Source: Progne subis subis
Taxonomy: Eukaryota > Chordata > Aves > Passeriformes > Hirundinidae
NCBI GenBank assembly: GCA_022316685.1
Contig: JAKJHU010000036.1
Span: 5,498,036 to 5,562,035, forward strand
Direction: 5' to 3'
Length of the DNA: 64,000 nucleotides
Shown here: piece after piece, positions 37,549-49,658 of the stretch
Numbering within the stretch: position 1 is the first letter of the stretch
Layout of the letters: every line of letters starts with the position of its first letter
Program-made: the position numbers and the translations under genes
Notes under the pieces: model-generated
What the model was told of the DNA's origin: nothing
What the model saw: the letters and a program-made list of their open reading frames with translations, nothing else
Databases searched by the model: none

Positions 37549-38236
37549 TGTGGCAGTGCAAGAATTGTTTTATTAGGTTTTTATAAGAAGTTTTATGTTA
37601 TAGTTCATTTCACTTTATCCACAGTTCTGTAACCGTTTTGTGTTTTCTGTATAATAAGGTGTTTTGTGTCAGTCCTCCCTCCCCTCACCTGACCTGGAAC
37701 ATACCCCCCCCTCGCTCTGGGGCAGCCTGCCTATCACTTCAGGATCCCTCCCCAAGACTGAGTAATCATACGGAGAGGGCTTCAGGTGATAGGTCCCCCG
37801 GGGGGAATTCCTTTGACCCTTGATTTTAGTGGTCTGAGGCTTGGAGGTGGACACTCCTTGTTACCCCCTGAATCCCCTGATTTGTTGTCTTGTTGTAACC
37901 TCCCTTGAACCCCTCCCCCAGTTATAAGGTGGAAGAGGGAGATTCAAGCTCACTGCTCTCGCTCTCTGGCCTCTCTGGCCTGCAGTTTGGACCAACTGCG
38001 GACTTCCCGCAGCTCGGCCTGAATAAACATCTTTTAACCTGCTAAGCTGAGAGCCATCCTTTTCTACTGCTGCCGCTGCCACAACGCTATTTAGTCCTGC
38101 TGCTGCTGAGAAGCTGAGCCAGCAAGTAAAGATAACCTGCGTGCCTATCCGAACTGGGAACTTCTTGTAGCTGTGCAGATCTGAGCTAGCCGGAGGTCAG
38201 CGTCCGCCCAGTGCGGAGACAGAACCAGCTACAAGA
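37549..38236 (+). mobile_element. solo LTR of provirus A lineage, antisense inside provirus B leader
   Basis: It starts TGTGGCAGTGCAAG and runs in parallel with the provirus A LTR through the TATA region (AGTTATAAGGTGG, about 37,920) and the block GAATAAACATCTTTTAACC (AATAAA at 38022-38027). The LTR proper ends CCAGCTACA at 38233. A 6-bp CTTTTC lies on both sides (37543-37548 and 38237-38242), leaving three extra bases (AGA) at the right end. No internal sequence follows, hence solo. Confidence 0.88.
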
Positions 38237-38763
38237 CTTTTCCACCCCCCAGGCTGCCAAAAGCACTTTGAAGGTTTACTCTGAAAGCAAAACCTTCCCG
38301 CTACAGGAAAAAACCCTTTTCCCTGAGGAATCCCACCTCTGAAAAAGATTTTCCCTTAGAAAACCGAAAGTGGTACTCACCAAAATTCGAACGTTCTTTT
38401 CCTTTCTTTCCCAATCACTCCTTTTGCCTGAGACTGACCCTTTTTGGTGCAAAAAGAGCTTCCAGTCTTGGTTCCCAGGGTCATATTTCCACGAACATGT
38501 GGTCACCTTCCCTGGAACAGCCTGCTGTTTGTGGGGCTTCTTTGCAGCACTCTGATGGGATTTTTGAGTCCAAAGGAGAAAACTGCAGCCCTGGCCTGTA
38601 GAGTCCTGTGTTTTGGAGACTCCACAGTGAACGCCAGCCCTGATGGATCTGCCTCTGTGTGGGTGGGCTACATTTCGTGACTCATGTACCTGCGTGAGAT
38701 TCCTTGGCCATGTGCTCCCCGAGTGGTTCTTCCAGCTTTTTGGGAACCTTTTGTGGCTTTGAG

Positions 38764-38781
38764 CCACACGTTAGGGCACCA
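38764..38781 (-). other. provirus B primer-binding site, tRNA-Lys-like
   Basis: Two bases past the 5' LTR the minus strand reads TGGTGCCCTAACGTGTGG. This resembles the tRNA-Lys(1,2) primer site with an extra T and point changes. A splice-donor-like GGTGAGTACC follows in the leader near 38,378. Confidence 0.7.
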
Positions 38782-38783
38782 GT

Positions 38784-39123
38784 TGTAGTTTTCCCCATGA
38801 GATTAGATGGCCGCCAATGGCAAAAGTAAGAGTCTGCTCTCTGGCACCGGGTGGGATTTTACAGCTTTTATTCTCAAGTCCTGCTCTGCTTGCTGGAGAC
38901 CTTTCCCGATGACTCGCCGATGCCAGAGAGACCTCGCCCCTCCCCCTGTCGTGGCTTTTTCCCAGGAGGCAGGGCCCAGAGGCACCACCCAATAAGGGAG
39001 AAGTGGGAAGGGAACAGAGTTAGGTTACATTTCAGTGTGGGGGATGGGCACTGCTGTGCAAGGACAGATAGAAAAAACATTACAAATCCGATGAAATATA
39101 AACCCAATTAATGCATTACAACA
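38784..39123 (-). repeat. provirus B 5' LTR
   Basis: Aligns end to end with 35178-35509. Differences include a small insertion (about 38,919-38,925) and a divergent block in the plus-strand segment near 38,995-39,025. The minus-strand AATAAA is retained (near 38,870). Confidence 0.9.
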
Positions 39124-42100
39124 GTATCACCTCTGGAAAATGCAAAAATTTAAAAGAAGATATTAGGTTTTCCCAGCTTTTAATCCCTAAAATATACAGG
39201 AGTGCAAATCACCCCTGCTGTTTCATTGTCTTCTTAGAAGTTCTTATGAGCTTCAGAATTGTAAATTTAGTTTCATCTGTTTAAAGGAATAGTTGGAGTA
39301 TTAAATGTTTTCTTGAAGTTTTTAATCTCCAAAATGTATTTAAGGGCACCTGAAATGAAACAAACAAAAAACCTTACATTTTGACTTCCTGGTTGATTTT
39401 TTTTTTTTTACTTTGCAATTCAAATTTTATTCTCTTGCTGTTATGATATTGTTACTTCACTGGTTCACTAGTTGCTTAACCATGAAAGCCATGATTTTTT
39501 CATTTAAAAGTCAAATAGAAAGTAAGAAAATGCCTGTATTTCTCTGTTATTCAATATAAAGAAGCTAAGAAAGAGCAAATCTAATCTTTTCCCTTCAGAT
39601 ATCACCTTCCTAAATAGTCTTTATTATGTTCAGATTCACTGTGCAAAGAAATGTACACACTTTTTTTTCTGGAACTAAACTAGACCTCTAAACCTTTAGA
39701 AATAAACACATGACTAGATTTTTTCCACCAGTGACTGAAGTAAGGATGATGAAAACATCATTTGATTTTATTTTTGGAGGGTTCAGAGACCAAATGAACT
39801 AGGTATTATGTTTAGCAATAACAGAAGGTAAGTATCAGTCCTAATCAGCCTGATATAGTTTCTCACAATTGTTTAGTGAGATTATTGCAATGGCCTTGGT
39901 AGATCAATTCAGTTTAAGCAAGACACTGAATTCTCTTGGGGGACTGTCTCAGGATCCTACACTTTCAGCCACTCAACTCAGTCAACACAGGTACAGGAAC
40001 ACAGATGTACTTGAATGTACCAGATACTAACTGCATACATGGGATTTTAGAATGCACAATCTTGTCCCAGCAGGAGATGCCTCCCAAATACGGATGAAAT
40101 CCCTCTGAATACAAAATCTGGAGTGTTTGGGGACACCTCCATTAGCAGAAGGTGGTCTTAGTTCCTATCTGTCCCCTGTCTACAAGCCACTGTTTAACCT
40201 TGAATCAATGTCCTGACCTGGTCTGCCTACTGCATTAGAAAGTCCTTTCTAACTAGAAATGCATGCTCATTTTCAGAAGCAACAAACAGCTTCCTGCAAG
40301 TGGCTCTGAGCTGCTTACTAAAAAAATGCCATTATTCAATAAGTGACTACTAAGGCCAGCCTAGGGGATACTTCAGCAGTGCTTCCATTAACTCCTGGTA
40401 GGTTGTTAAGACATCTCTGAGCAGAATATTTTAGAAGAAAGGTAGTGAGAATTACAAACAACTCCAAACTTCTTATAAAACCACAGCATAGAACTGTGCT
40501 CTACAGAATTATATTTGTCTCAGATTTCTTTTTCTAATTTTCCCTTCATGGAATTTGAGAATTTATATTTTGTCCATTTATTGGGCAATTTCCTAATTTC
40601 ACAGGTAATTATGTATTCATTTTTTCCCCTCCATTTGTTTGATAAAGCTAGAAAAACAAGTCCTTGCTTTAGAATTAATCTAACCATTTCTCATATTCTA
40701 TGTCAGCTAGGTTAGCTTAAAATCTGAAATTTTGTCTTGCTACATGACTTACAGGGAAAGTACTGGATTTCAGGTTTCTCTCAGTAGACACCTGCTTGAC
40801 AGTGCTTTTGTTGCTAATGGTAGAATTTAAATGTCTGACTGCTTCTGCATGCAGCTTTGATGATTGCACTTTGAAACCCTTTCAGAAAGATAAAGTACTT
40901 GCAAAAATGTGTTACTCTTTCCCCCTCATACACACATTCCTTGAAATATGCATGGTGCTGGGAAAGACCTAAGTATCTAGTACTGATGGGGGAAAATAAC
41001 TCATAACTACAAAATTATGATTTTAGATAAAAAATAACTACATCATAATTTAGAAGTGAATTTTGGATAGGCTTTGGGTTCTTTTCTATTGTGACAAAAG
41101 GTGCTGACATACTGCATTTCAATCACACACGTCCAATATTTGCAGATTATGTCTGCATTATCTTGAAAGATGTCTGTGTTTTTGAGGACTGAGAATGTTG
41201 GGTAAAAACGCCTGAGGTTGGCAGGAAAGTCAGTCTGAAGCACTTTGGATTTTTTCCCAGATCTGCTGTATCTCTTTCATGCTTTATAGTGACATCAGCA
41301 TTTTGTACCTCAATATTTATTCCAGGGAGGAATTAATTCTCAAAGCAAAATAAACAATGCTATAATTAAACTACCAGTTTTGCCAAGGAAGACAAATAAG
41401 AGCCCCTATATATAGTACATATAGCATGGGCTGAAAGCAATATATGTTAATCAAAAGACTTTTTTTTTTTTTTTTTTAATTGAAGGGGAGGAGGTAGAGG
41501 AGGACCTTGTGAGAAATTTTATAATTTTTTAAAAAACACAAGGTTTCTGAGTTCTGATAAGAAGTTCCCAAATATGTTACAAGCTGGCAAAAAGTGAAGC
41601 AGTGAGTTCTCATCTTGTTCAAAGGCTATTATTTTCTGGTAATGCATATATCAGATCTCCTGTTGGCATTCAAGAACCTAACTACCATCAAAAAAGAGAT
41701 AAAACTAAAGAGTGTCACAAACTTCAGTGCCTTTATAGATGTGCATCACAGAAATATTATCAATAAAGTACCTAAATCGAATATGGTTCAGTGGATATCT
41801 GACAAGTTCTGCTGGGGAAAATCATGAACTACACAACCTGGGTGTGTCCAGTATTTATACCAGAGTCCTCAAATGGCTCTCATAAGAATATATGAGTCAG
41901 CAGTCCTACATCTTCCTTGAGGACTTCACTGGTGCTGCAGTGTGATGATGAATTGCTTGACATCCTGTCTAAAATATGACAAAAGCAAGTTCCTGATGAT
42001 CTCTAAATTCTCTATGTTAGTGTACTTGTACTGCAGATGCTCCTTTTGATGTTGTCCATATTTCTAAGTGGTTGAATGAATCCTGGTTTGGAATTTCCTT

Positions 42101-42218
42101 TTCTTCTCCTATTTCATCAGCTCCTTATTAAATTTTTAGTCCTAATTTAGTTAACTCACAATACCTGGTAAAGACAATTTGGTGTGTGTGTAGAGTTTTC
42201 ACTTCTGGTTTTATTTTG

Positions 42219-42267
<49 letters not shown>

Positions 42268-43116
42268 TTTTTATTCAGCCCTGAAAACACTGATGCAGTA
42301 ACTACAGAAGGGCAGCCCAGTTTCCATTATAATAGTAACTTCAAATATATATCAGGGCAGATATTTTGCTCCTATACAAGACAAAACTATGGATGCTGAG
42401 CTAACATAATTTTTTATGATTTATAAACCTACTCACAGTTCCAGTTCTTATTCCAACATATACATTTCTCTCTATCTCTTTCTCGTCTCTTCAAATATAT
42501 ATTGCTAAAGAAGTTAAATAGCTGCTGAACTGTAAGGTAGTACATTTAGATTGAAAAAGAAGATATGAGAAAAAATAGCAGATAAAGGGCTGCTTTGGAG
42601 TTGACATATGTTCACAAAAATAATTTCACCTGCTTCTGTATCCTTACAAAGTCTTCATCCCAGAAGAAACATGTAGTTTCATAGTTAATTGAAATCATGC
42701 CTCAGAATTTAACCAATGCTTTTAATATGATTATTCTACTTGATATCTAAGACAGCCATATTTCTTTGACTGTAGAGGGAGTGCTTCTGTTCAGTGTCTC
42801 AAAGATAAAGATCCAATTGTTCCTGCTTAACATAAGCACACAAAACTGTTAGGAGGTTATGCTACCTCTGTGAAGGCTGGAAATCCTGCAGCATTATAAA
42901 GCTCACTTTAATGATGTATATTTCTTTTTATATAATTTTGATTTTAGCTAAACAAACTTACTTTTCACTGTGTCTCCTGATCATGCTGTCTTGAAACTCT
43001 AGTTTTCCTTATACCTGTGTCTAGACTGTGATATTCTAGGCTATTGAAACAACTCTTCTGTATTCAAATTACATCACTTTCCTGATATCCTTCAGCAGGG
43101 ATTTAGAATAAGGTAC
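39124..43116. other. AT-rich stretch with no recognised gene
   Basis: Includes T runs at 39,399-39,410 and 41,460-41,478 and the (AT)n listed next. The block at 39,940-40,320 is GC-richer than its surroundings but matches no element I recognise. Confidence 0.5.
42220..42264. repeat. (AT)n microsatellite
   Basis: 22 consecutive AT units, directly visible. Confidence 0.95.
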
Positions 43117-43678
43117 TGTGCTGGCTTGAAGGCAAAACCAGTGAGAGACTCCAAGTCAGAAAAACAATTTAATAGGAGAGGAAAAAAAAAAAAAAAAAAA
43201 AAAAAAGGCAATAGTACAAAAACTCATTGACAGAGTCAGAATACAACCTGACACTGTGGTGGTAGCAGTCCAGATAAAGTGCTTGAATGATGAAGGTCTT
43301 GTTGAAGCAGTGCTCCCACAGAAAGGTCTGGTAGCTCTTGTCCTCTGGGAATCCAGTAGATAGGGCTGCCTGTGTTGTCCCAAATCCCAGATTATATCCA
43401 GGTGGGAATGCTTGGCTCCTCCCCTTCGGCAGAGCATCACACTGTGGGCTGATATCATTCTATGACCCTTGCAATGGGTCCCTGATTGCCCATTAAACAG
43501 AGATAGCTCCTGGAGGGAGTTATCTATGAGTCATGCAGCAGGGCATTGATGGGCCATTAACAGAAGATAGTCTGGAGGGAGAGGGCAAGGGAAACACTGC
43601 CCAACCTAGTTTCAACATTTCATGTAGATGGTGATAGAATACATACTTTGGGTACATCTTACATTGTAACCTAGGACA
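43117..43678 (-). mobile_element. solo LTR, ERVL-like
   Basis: This 562-bp LTR is bounded by an exact 5-bp duplication GGTAC (43112-43116 and 43679-43683). On the minus strand it starts TGTCCTAGGTTACAATG and ends GCCAGCACA, with ATTAAA (plus-strand TTTAAT, 43168-43173) and a GGATATAATC TATA-like element. The start resembles the LTR at 62296. Confidence 0.92.
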
Positions 43679-44475
43679 GGTACAGAAAACACATCTGTCC
43701 TTTTAAAAGAGGAGGGAGATATTGATAATCTTTAAACTACAGAGTCCTCTAGATCCAAGAAGGAGTACGAAGTAAAAACTAAGGCATAATACTCCCAAAA
43801 TATGTGAATTGTCTATACTGGAATGGGAGCAGTCAGCATGGGGAAATCAAAGGTAGTTGTGCCTGAAAACCCAGTTTTTTTTCCCGTGACATCTATGTGG
43901 TCAGACGGAGGGCAATATTTTGAGGGTTTTTTAATAAAGGTATTTATTTGGGATGAGAGTTTTTTAGAATTACATTAATAAATTAAAAATTCATTTATTT
44001 TTATGTTTGGTGACATTTATTTTGTTTGTCAGTCTTGTTATTTTTGTGGTTAAAATATTTTCCAGTTATCATGACAGCACCAAATTATCATGACAGCACA
44101 GAAATAGTCATTAAACTTGAAACTCAGACCGACATAGAGAGACATACCTTATCAGACAGTGCCAAAATTAATGCATAAACCCGAAGTAATATTGAGTACT
44201 AAAGAAAGTAATAAGAAGAAAATAAAGACAGAACATGGTTTCTTCTTGTTTTCATTCCATGATTCTGAATGCAAATGCCCTACAGGACAATTCCAAAAAG
44301 GTCCAGCATTTTCTTGTATTTTCCCATATTTTTAAATATGTTTAAATTATATATATATTTCTAACATATTTTACTCAATTTATCAGAACTCTTCAACATA
44401 ACTTTACACAATGGCTTAAAATTGTATGCATTCTTTATAACTGAAGATTAATACTCCAGACTTATGGGACAAAGG

Positions 44476-44635
44476 AAAAAACAAAACACACACACACACA
44501 CACACACACACAACCCCCCCCCCAAAAAACAACAAAACCCCCCCCCCAACAACAACAACAACACAAAAAAACCTAAACCCACACCACAAAAAAACAAACC
44601 AAACCAACCAACCAAAAAACCCTACAACACCCAAA
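44476..44635. repeat. A/C-only tract with (CA)n core
   Basis: Over 160 bases the plus strand has no G and only two T. It contains (CA)n at about 44,486-44,512, C runs, and CAA/CCAA units. The open frames on both strands (Asn/Pro/Thr-rich or Val/Cys/Gly-rich) are artefacts. Confidence 0.95.
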
Positions 44636-44953
44636 GCATTCTCTTATATATTCTGTGGTTTTTTTTGAAGCTGTTTAAAGTAGTGGCTGCCCCAAGTGCA
44701 TTATTTAGAGATTTATCTTGATTTATAGATAAGTTCTTATGAACAAATCTAGGTTCTTTTAGTTTGCATGAAATGTACCATTAGTTCTTCACTGAACAGT
44801 CTGAAGAAATGAATCAATTCACAGCAAAATGAAGACTTTCACTGAGTGCAAAACATACATGTGAACTATAGACAACTGTCTGTGTGCTATAGCTGCCAGC
44901 TATGATTCCAGGCAACAGTTGCTGGTTCCTATGCACAGAAACCAGAACAAGAT

Positions 44954-45550
44954 CTAGAAGATTGGTGCAGATATGCGGGCAGACCTCTGTCCTATCTGTC
45001 CAATGATTTCATCTTCTTGCCTCACAGACATGCTGAGTAGGTTCAAGCTGGAGAGGGAAAAAACAATGCTGCAGAAGGGTCCCAAGTGTTCGATGCTGAC
45101 AGGGACCTTTTCCACTTTGTCGCAACCTTGAAAACCTAAATTTGACTTTTGCATCCAGAGCCCCTTCTTACCATCTGCAAAATTGTCACAGAAGTAGGAT
45201 TTTCCATAAAGTTTACTATTCAAGCTTTCAGACTGATCAAATGAGACTCTTACTCCATGCAGCATCAGTAGCATGACATGTGGAAGGGACTTTTCCTTTT
45301 GACATCCAGACCAGCACTGATAGTCAAGGTGTCAGGAGAGGCAGTGCTTTTGTGCCAGTCACTTCTGAAGTGGCTCAAACCCCTTTGTAAGCTGACAGTA
45401 TCTCTTTCTGAGGCTAATAGGCGTCAGATCCTTGGTATTTCTGACTCCAAACCCCCAGGAGCGGTCCTCAAGTCTCTCTAGGTACATTTTGCCAAAAACT
45501 CCATGAAGGACCATTCTTCCCAGCTGCAGCATAGAGCACATTTTTTGCAT
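44954..45550 (-). pseudogene. unrecognised coding-like block with two in-frame TGA codons
   Basis: Two minus-strand frames (45359-45550 and 44954-45274) lie in the same phase and are separated only by two TGA codons, at 45,359-45,361 and 45,332-45,334. This leaves a stretch of nearly 200 codons with mixed composition (for example VSFDQSESLNSKLYGKSYFC and VRQEDEIIGQIGQRSARIS) in otherwise stop-dense AT-rich DNA. A second minus-strand phase upstream of 45,550 also reads openly for about 45 codons. TGA could have arisen from CGA by CpG decay. It could be a retrocopy of a host gene, an old retroelement or chance; no family was recognised. Confidence 0.3.
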
Positions 45551-47543
45551 CTTGTCCTGTACTGATTAGCCCAAGGACTACTGCACAAATTATCTCCTCT
45601 TTAATTTGTTCAAAAACTTATCATTTTTCAGGACACTGCTTAATATCATTCATCTTCTGGTTCACTTGATGGAAAGGCATGCAGTCTGACTATACTCTGG
45701 AATTTGCATTCTCCAAAAAACCCCAACACTTAGGAAATCCTGTGATTCCTTCTTTTGGTTGTTGGAGGACACAGCTGCTGTTTTATTGTTTCTTTTTAAA
45801 AGTTTTATTTTATTCTTGTCTTTTTTCTTTCCAAGATGATTTCAGGATTTTTCAGTCAAGTACTTCCCACAAATACAACTACAGCTGCAGAGCTATTTAT
45901 TGTATGTAAGCAAGACGATGTAAGCAAGGGAAAGACTACTGTATCTTGTCTAAAAGTTTGGTCAGTTTCTTTTCTCTGATGTCCATAAAGGGACAGTTCA
46001 AGTTGTGTTTCATAGATCTGAAGAATTTGTCCTATTTTCTAAGGAAAAACTTCATAAAAATTCAGTAATACTGAAAAAAATACTGAAAAAACCTCTGCTA
46101 TATTACATATCCAGTTCTGTATTCGGGTTTTCTGATTGAATATTGTGTCATAGAAAATACTGTACAGACTGTGATTAAATCCATATATATGTATTCTGAC
46201 ATTTGTTCCTCTAGAAAAGACAAAAGAAGTTAAGCAGTTACTAAGGATCCTGGTGATCAGCACTTTGAAAAGGGCAGTTTCCCTACCCCAATATGGCATT
46301 ATGTTGATAGAATAATTACAAAAGAGATTCCATATGATTACAATGGACACACGATACGTCTTTTGGCCAAATTTTGCCAGGTTCTTCCCAGATTCTTCTA
46401 AACTTCTTAGTAAGAAAATCTCTTTTGGGATGTAGGTATATCTATCATCACCCAGGGACTTGATTTTTTTTTTTTTTTTTTTAAATTTTTTTTAATTGCA
46501 GGTATTCATCTGCTAGAAAGCAATTAAGCTTAGATATTTATATTGCCAGTACCTAGTAGCTGCTTAAGAGATATACATTGGTCAGTGTCTTATTTATATG
46601 TTCAACCTTAGCAGTAGAGCTCACATCACTGCTGAGTTATCAAATCAATGCTGTATCAATTTGGTCTAGACCTTTCAACCAGGCTTGCTTGCATAGATTT
46701 TGGCACTTACAATGCTCCACTGAGTCATGAATTAAGGGTATAATCTATATTTTTCTATTGTCTTGACTGTCTATGTACTTAGTGTCCTAGAAGTTTGATT
46801 AACTGAATGTGTATATACATTTTATCTACTGGGAAATGAAAACTTGTTCATTTGAAGTTTGTGCATAAACTTTTAAAGGTGCATAAACATGAATTTCCCT
46901 GTTGATTACCAGTTCATTACAGTAAGGACTGATTAATAATTGCATGCAAAAAAATATTTCTGTGGAGTAGAAGATTGGATTAACAATTGTATCAAACAGA
47001 TTATTCATAGTATTGTGGCATTTCATTTTGTGTATAAAATGAGATAAACCAATCCTTGCTGTTGTATGTATGTAATGCAGTACAATGTAAAATGACTTCA
47101 TATAATTTCAGTTGCAAACATTAATTTTTTAATGTCGGCATTATCTTTAGGGACTACCTTTAACTTCTGTTTGCCTTTTTCAGCCAGTATAATTCAGAAG
47201 ATTTACAAATTCATTTTCATATTTCACTTAATTTTAATGGTGAGCTAAGTTATTCTAAGATATTCTGTAGAAATGAGTGTAAGAAATAAAAATTTTGTTC
47301 AGTGTTTATATGCTTGCAATAATACTATTTTCAGTAAAATATAACTTAAAAAAAAAGGAAAAATATTTTGATTATATGTACCAAAAAAAAAAAAAAAAGT
47401 ATTTGTTGATGAGACATTTAAATCATCAGAGATGGAGGCAATGGTAGCCTCAGGAGAATAATAGTGTCCATTCAGTTGTTTGCTGTAGGATTGGCAGTGG
47501 AGGAATAATATTTTCTTATAACTTTAATCAAAACCACTGGGGT

Positions 47544-47837
47544 TGCTGCCTCTGCTGAGGCGTAGTGACCTGGTTTGGGAACAACACGGCAGCCACACCC
47601 AGGCTGCTTGGGCCACGAGCTCACAGACACCAATGTGGTGGACGGCAAATGGCGCTTTATTAACTGATTACATGGAGTTATAAAACCTCTGTTTGCTACA
47701 TCACATCTGTCTGCTTACATTACAAACTACGTGTTGCTTACCTTATCAAGGACACTAAACAACTAAGTGTTGAGGGAGGGGTTCTGTCTGCCCGTACAAC
47801 GCGATATCTTCCGACCGCTTGTTCCTAATCTCCCACA
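47544..47837 (-). mobile_element. short solo LTR, ERVK-like
   Basis: This 294-bp LTR has an exact 6-bp duplication TGGGGT (47538-47543 and 47838-47843). On the minus strand it starts TGTGGGAGATTAGG and ends GAGGCAGCA. TATA is present as TTTTATAA (plus 47678-47685), with AATAAA (plus-strand TTTATT, 47656-47661) close downstream. Spacing and size suit a compact class II ERV LTR. It does not resemble the other LTRs in the window. Confidence 0.88.
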
Positions 47838-48054
47838 TGGGGTAGTGAAAAAGAGTTTTGATTTGAGGGGTACAAGAGACCAGGATGGTGAAAGGGACTG
47901 CAAAAACAAATGCTTCAAGAGGAAATTTGGTGACAGCAATGATGTTTGGAGGAAGGAAGAAGGAATTATTATTACACTGAAAAGGAACATGAGTAATGCT
48001 GTGTCGATCCTACAAGTCAGTCTGAAACCATTGAACTCACAGGATCTGATGAAA

Positions 48055-48200
48055 AAGTTTTTGAAGTGTTCAAGGGCAGGTTGAATGGGACTCTGAACAA
48101 CCTGATCTAGAGCATGGTGTCCCTGCCCATGACAGAGGGGTTGGAACTAGATGATATCTATGGTTCTTTCCATTTCAAACTATTCTGAGATTCTATTGAA
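48055..48200 (+). mobile_element. CR1 LINE 3' end fragment
   Basis: GACTCTGAACAACCTGATCT, then GTGTCCCTGCCCATGACAGA and a degenerate ATTCTGAGATTCTATTG terminus, are the plus-sense CR1 3' untranslated region. Confidence 0.85.
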
Positions 48201-48659
48201 CCTACAAAAAGTATTCCTGCATATTTAACCAAATGTTTTCAAAATGTACTAGCAGTAATATAGTTTATTCATGCTCTATATGCGATGTGCATATACTAAA
48301 TATATTGTAGGATTCAGATCTCATTAAATTAAACCTTCAAATCTAGTAACCAAAAGGTGTAAAGGAGGAATGAAACTAAATTAATTAAAATGTTTTATCA
48401 GATAAATATTCAAATTGTATCTTTTTGTGATTTTAGGACATAATACACTTTTATGAAAACTGCTTTTATTGATGGTTAAATGCAGAGCTTTTTGTGTCTT
48501 TGTATTACACAAAGGGCTGCAGAAGCATGTTCTTCCACATTAATCGATCATGACAAAATGCCTGATTTTCCATATATGTATTCTTTACTAAATACAGAAA
48601 AATTATAGTAATTTCATCAGGATCATAAATTAAATAGTGTTATGCATTATGACACAATC
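48201..48659. other. AT-rich stretch with no recognised gene
   Basis: No coding, RNA or transposon pattern was recognised. Confidence 0.45.
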
Positions 48660-49658
48660 ACAGAATGACAGAATATGCAGAGCTGGAAGGAACCCACAAG
48701 GATCATCGAAGTTCAACTCCTGTCCCTGAACAGGACAGCCCCAAGAATCACACCCTGTGCCTGAGTACACTTTTCAAGTGCTTCTTGAACTCTGTCAGGC
48801 TGGTGTTGTGACCACTTCCCTGGGGAGCCTTGCCAGTGCCCAACCACTATCTGAGTGACAGAACTTTTTCTAAAACCCAACCTAAAACTCCCCTGACACA
48901 ATTCAAGCCATTCTCTCAGGTCCTGTCACTGTCACCAGAGAGATCAGTGCCTGCCATTTCTCTTCCCTTCATGAAGAAGTTGTAGACTGTGATGATGTCT
49001 CCTTCAGTCTCCTCCAGGCTGAAGAGACCAAGTGACCTCAGCTGCTCAGCACACAGCTTCCCCTCAATGGCCTTTTGGATGCTCTCTAGTACTTTAGTGT
49101 CTTTCTTTTATCGTGCAGCCCCTAACTGCCCCCAGCACTGGAGGTGAGGTTGTCCCAGTGCAGAGTAGAGCGGGACAATCCCCTCCCTTGCCTGGCTGGT
49201 GATGCTGTGCCTGATGCCCCCAAGACGGGGTTGGCTCTCCTGGCTGCCAGGGCACTGCTGACTTGTGTTCAACTTTCTGTCAGCAAAGATGCCCAGATTC
49301 CTTTCCACAGCACTGCTTTCCAGCATATCATTCTCCAGTCTGCACAGCCATCAAGGGTCGCCCATCCCAATTGCATAATCTGGCACCTTCCCTTGTTGAA
49401 CTTTGTATGCTTGGTGATTTTCCAGCCCTCTAACTTGTTGAGGTCTTTCTGCAGGGCCTCCCTCCCTTTGAGGGAATTAACAGCTCCTCCCAGATTTGTA
49501 TTTTCTGCAAACTTGCTTCATATCCCTTAAAGTCTGTTTATGAAGACACTGAAGAACACAGGGCCCAAGATGGGCCTGGTTCCCTGTGGAACCCCAGCAG
49601 TCACAGTTTGCCAATGTGATGTTAGCCCATTCTCCACAATTCTTTGCACCTGACCCCT
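48660..49658 (-). mobile_element. CR1 LINE, 3' end and ORF2 C-terminal part
   Basis: It starts ATCACAGAATGACAGAATATG (3' terminus, antisense; first 20 bases matter) and shows antisense CR1 landmarks through TGTTGAACTTTG near 49,395 and GGTTCCCTGTGGAACCCC near 49,577. An LTR with its own target duplication interrupts it at 49,659. What lies beyond 50,344 is not clearly CR1. Confidence 0.88.

Larger units (their letters stand above)
35178..39123 (-). mobile_element. provirus B: deleted betaretrovirus-like ERV
   Basis: Two LTRs (332 and 340 bp) flank a 3.3-kb minus-strand interior. Target duplications ATATCA and GTATCA (35172-35177; 39124-39129) match at 5 of 6 bases. The LTRs differ at roughly 20 positions plus small indels by eye, so the insertion is much older than provirus A. 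The interior keeps a primer-binding site, leader, gag and the tail of integrase, but lacks protease, RT, RNase H, the integrase core and env. A solo LTR of the provirus A lineage is inserted antisense in its leader. Confidence 0.9.
43679..47543. other. AT-rich stretch; no supported gene apart from one coding-like block
   Basis: Contains the A/C tract and the coding-like block listed separately, and a T-rich run at 46,466-46,497. No transposon family was recognised in the rest. Confidence 0.45.

Noticed and set aside
38276..38767. 163-codon minus-strand frame in the provirus B leader
   Set aside because: It lies upstream of the recognisable gag start, has no retroviral motif and overlaps the primer-binding site; treated as noncoding leader.
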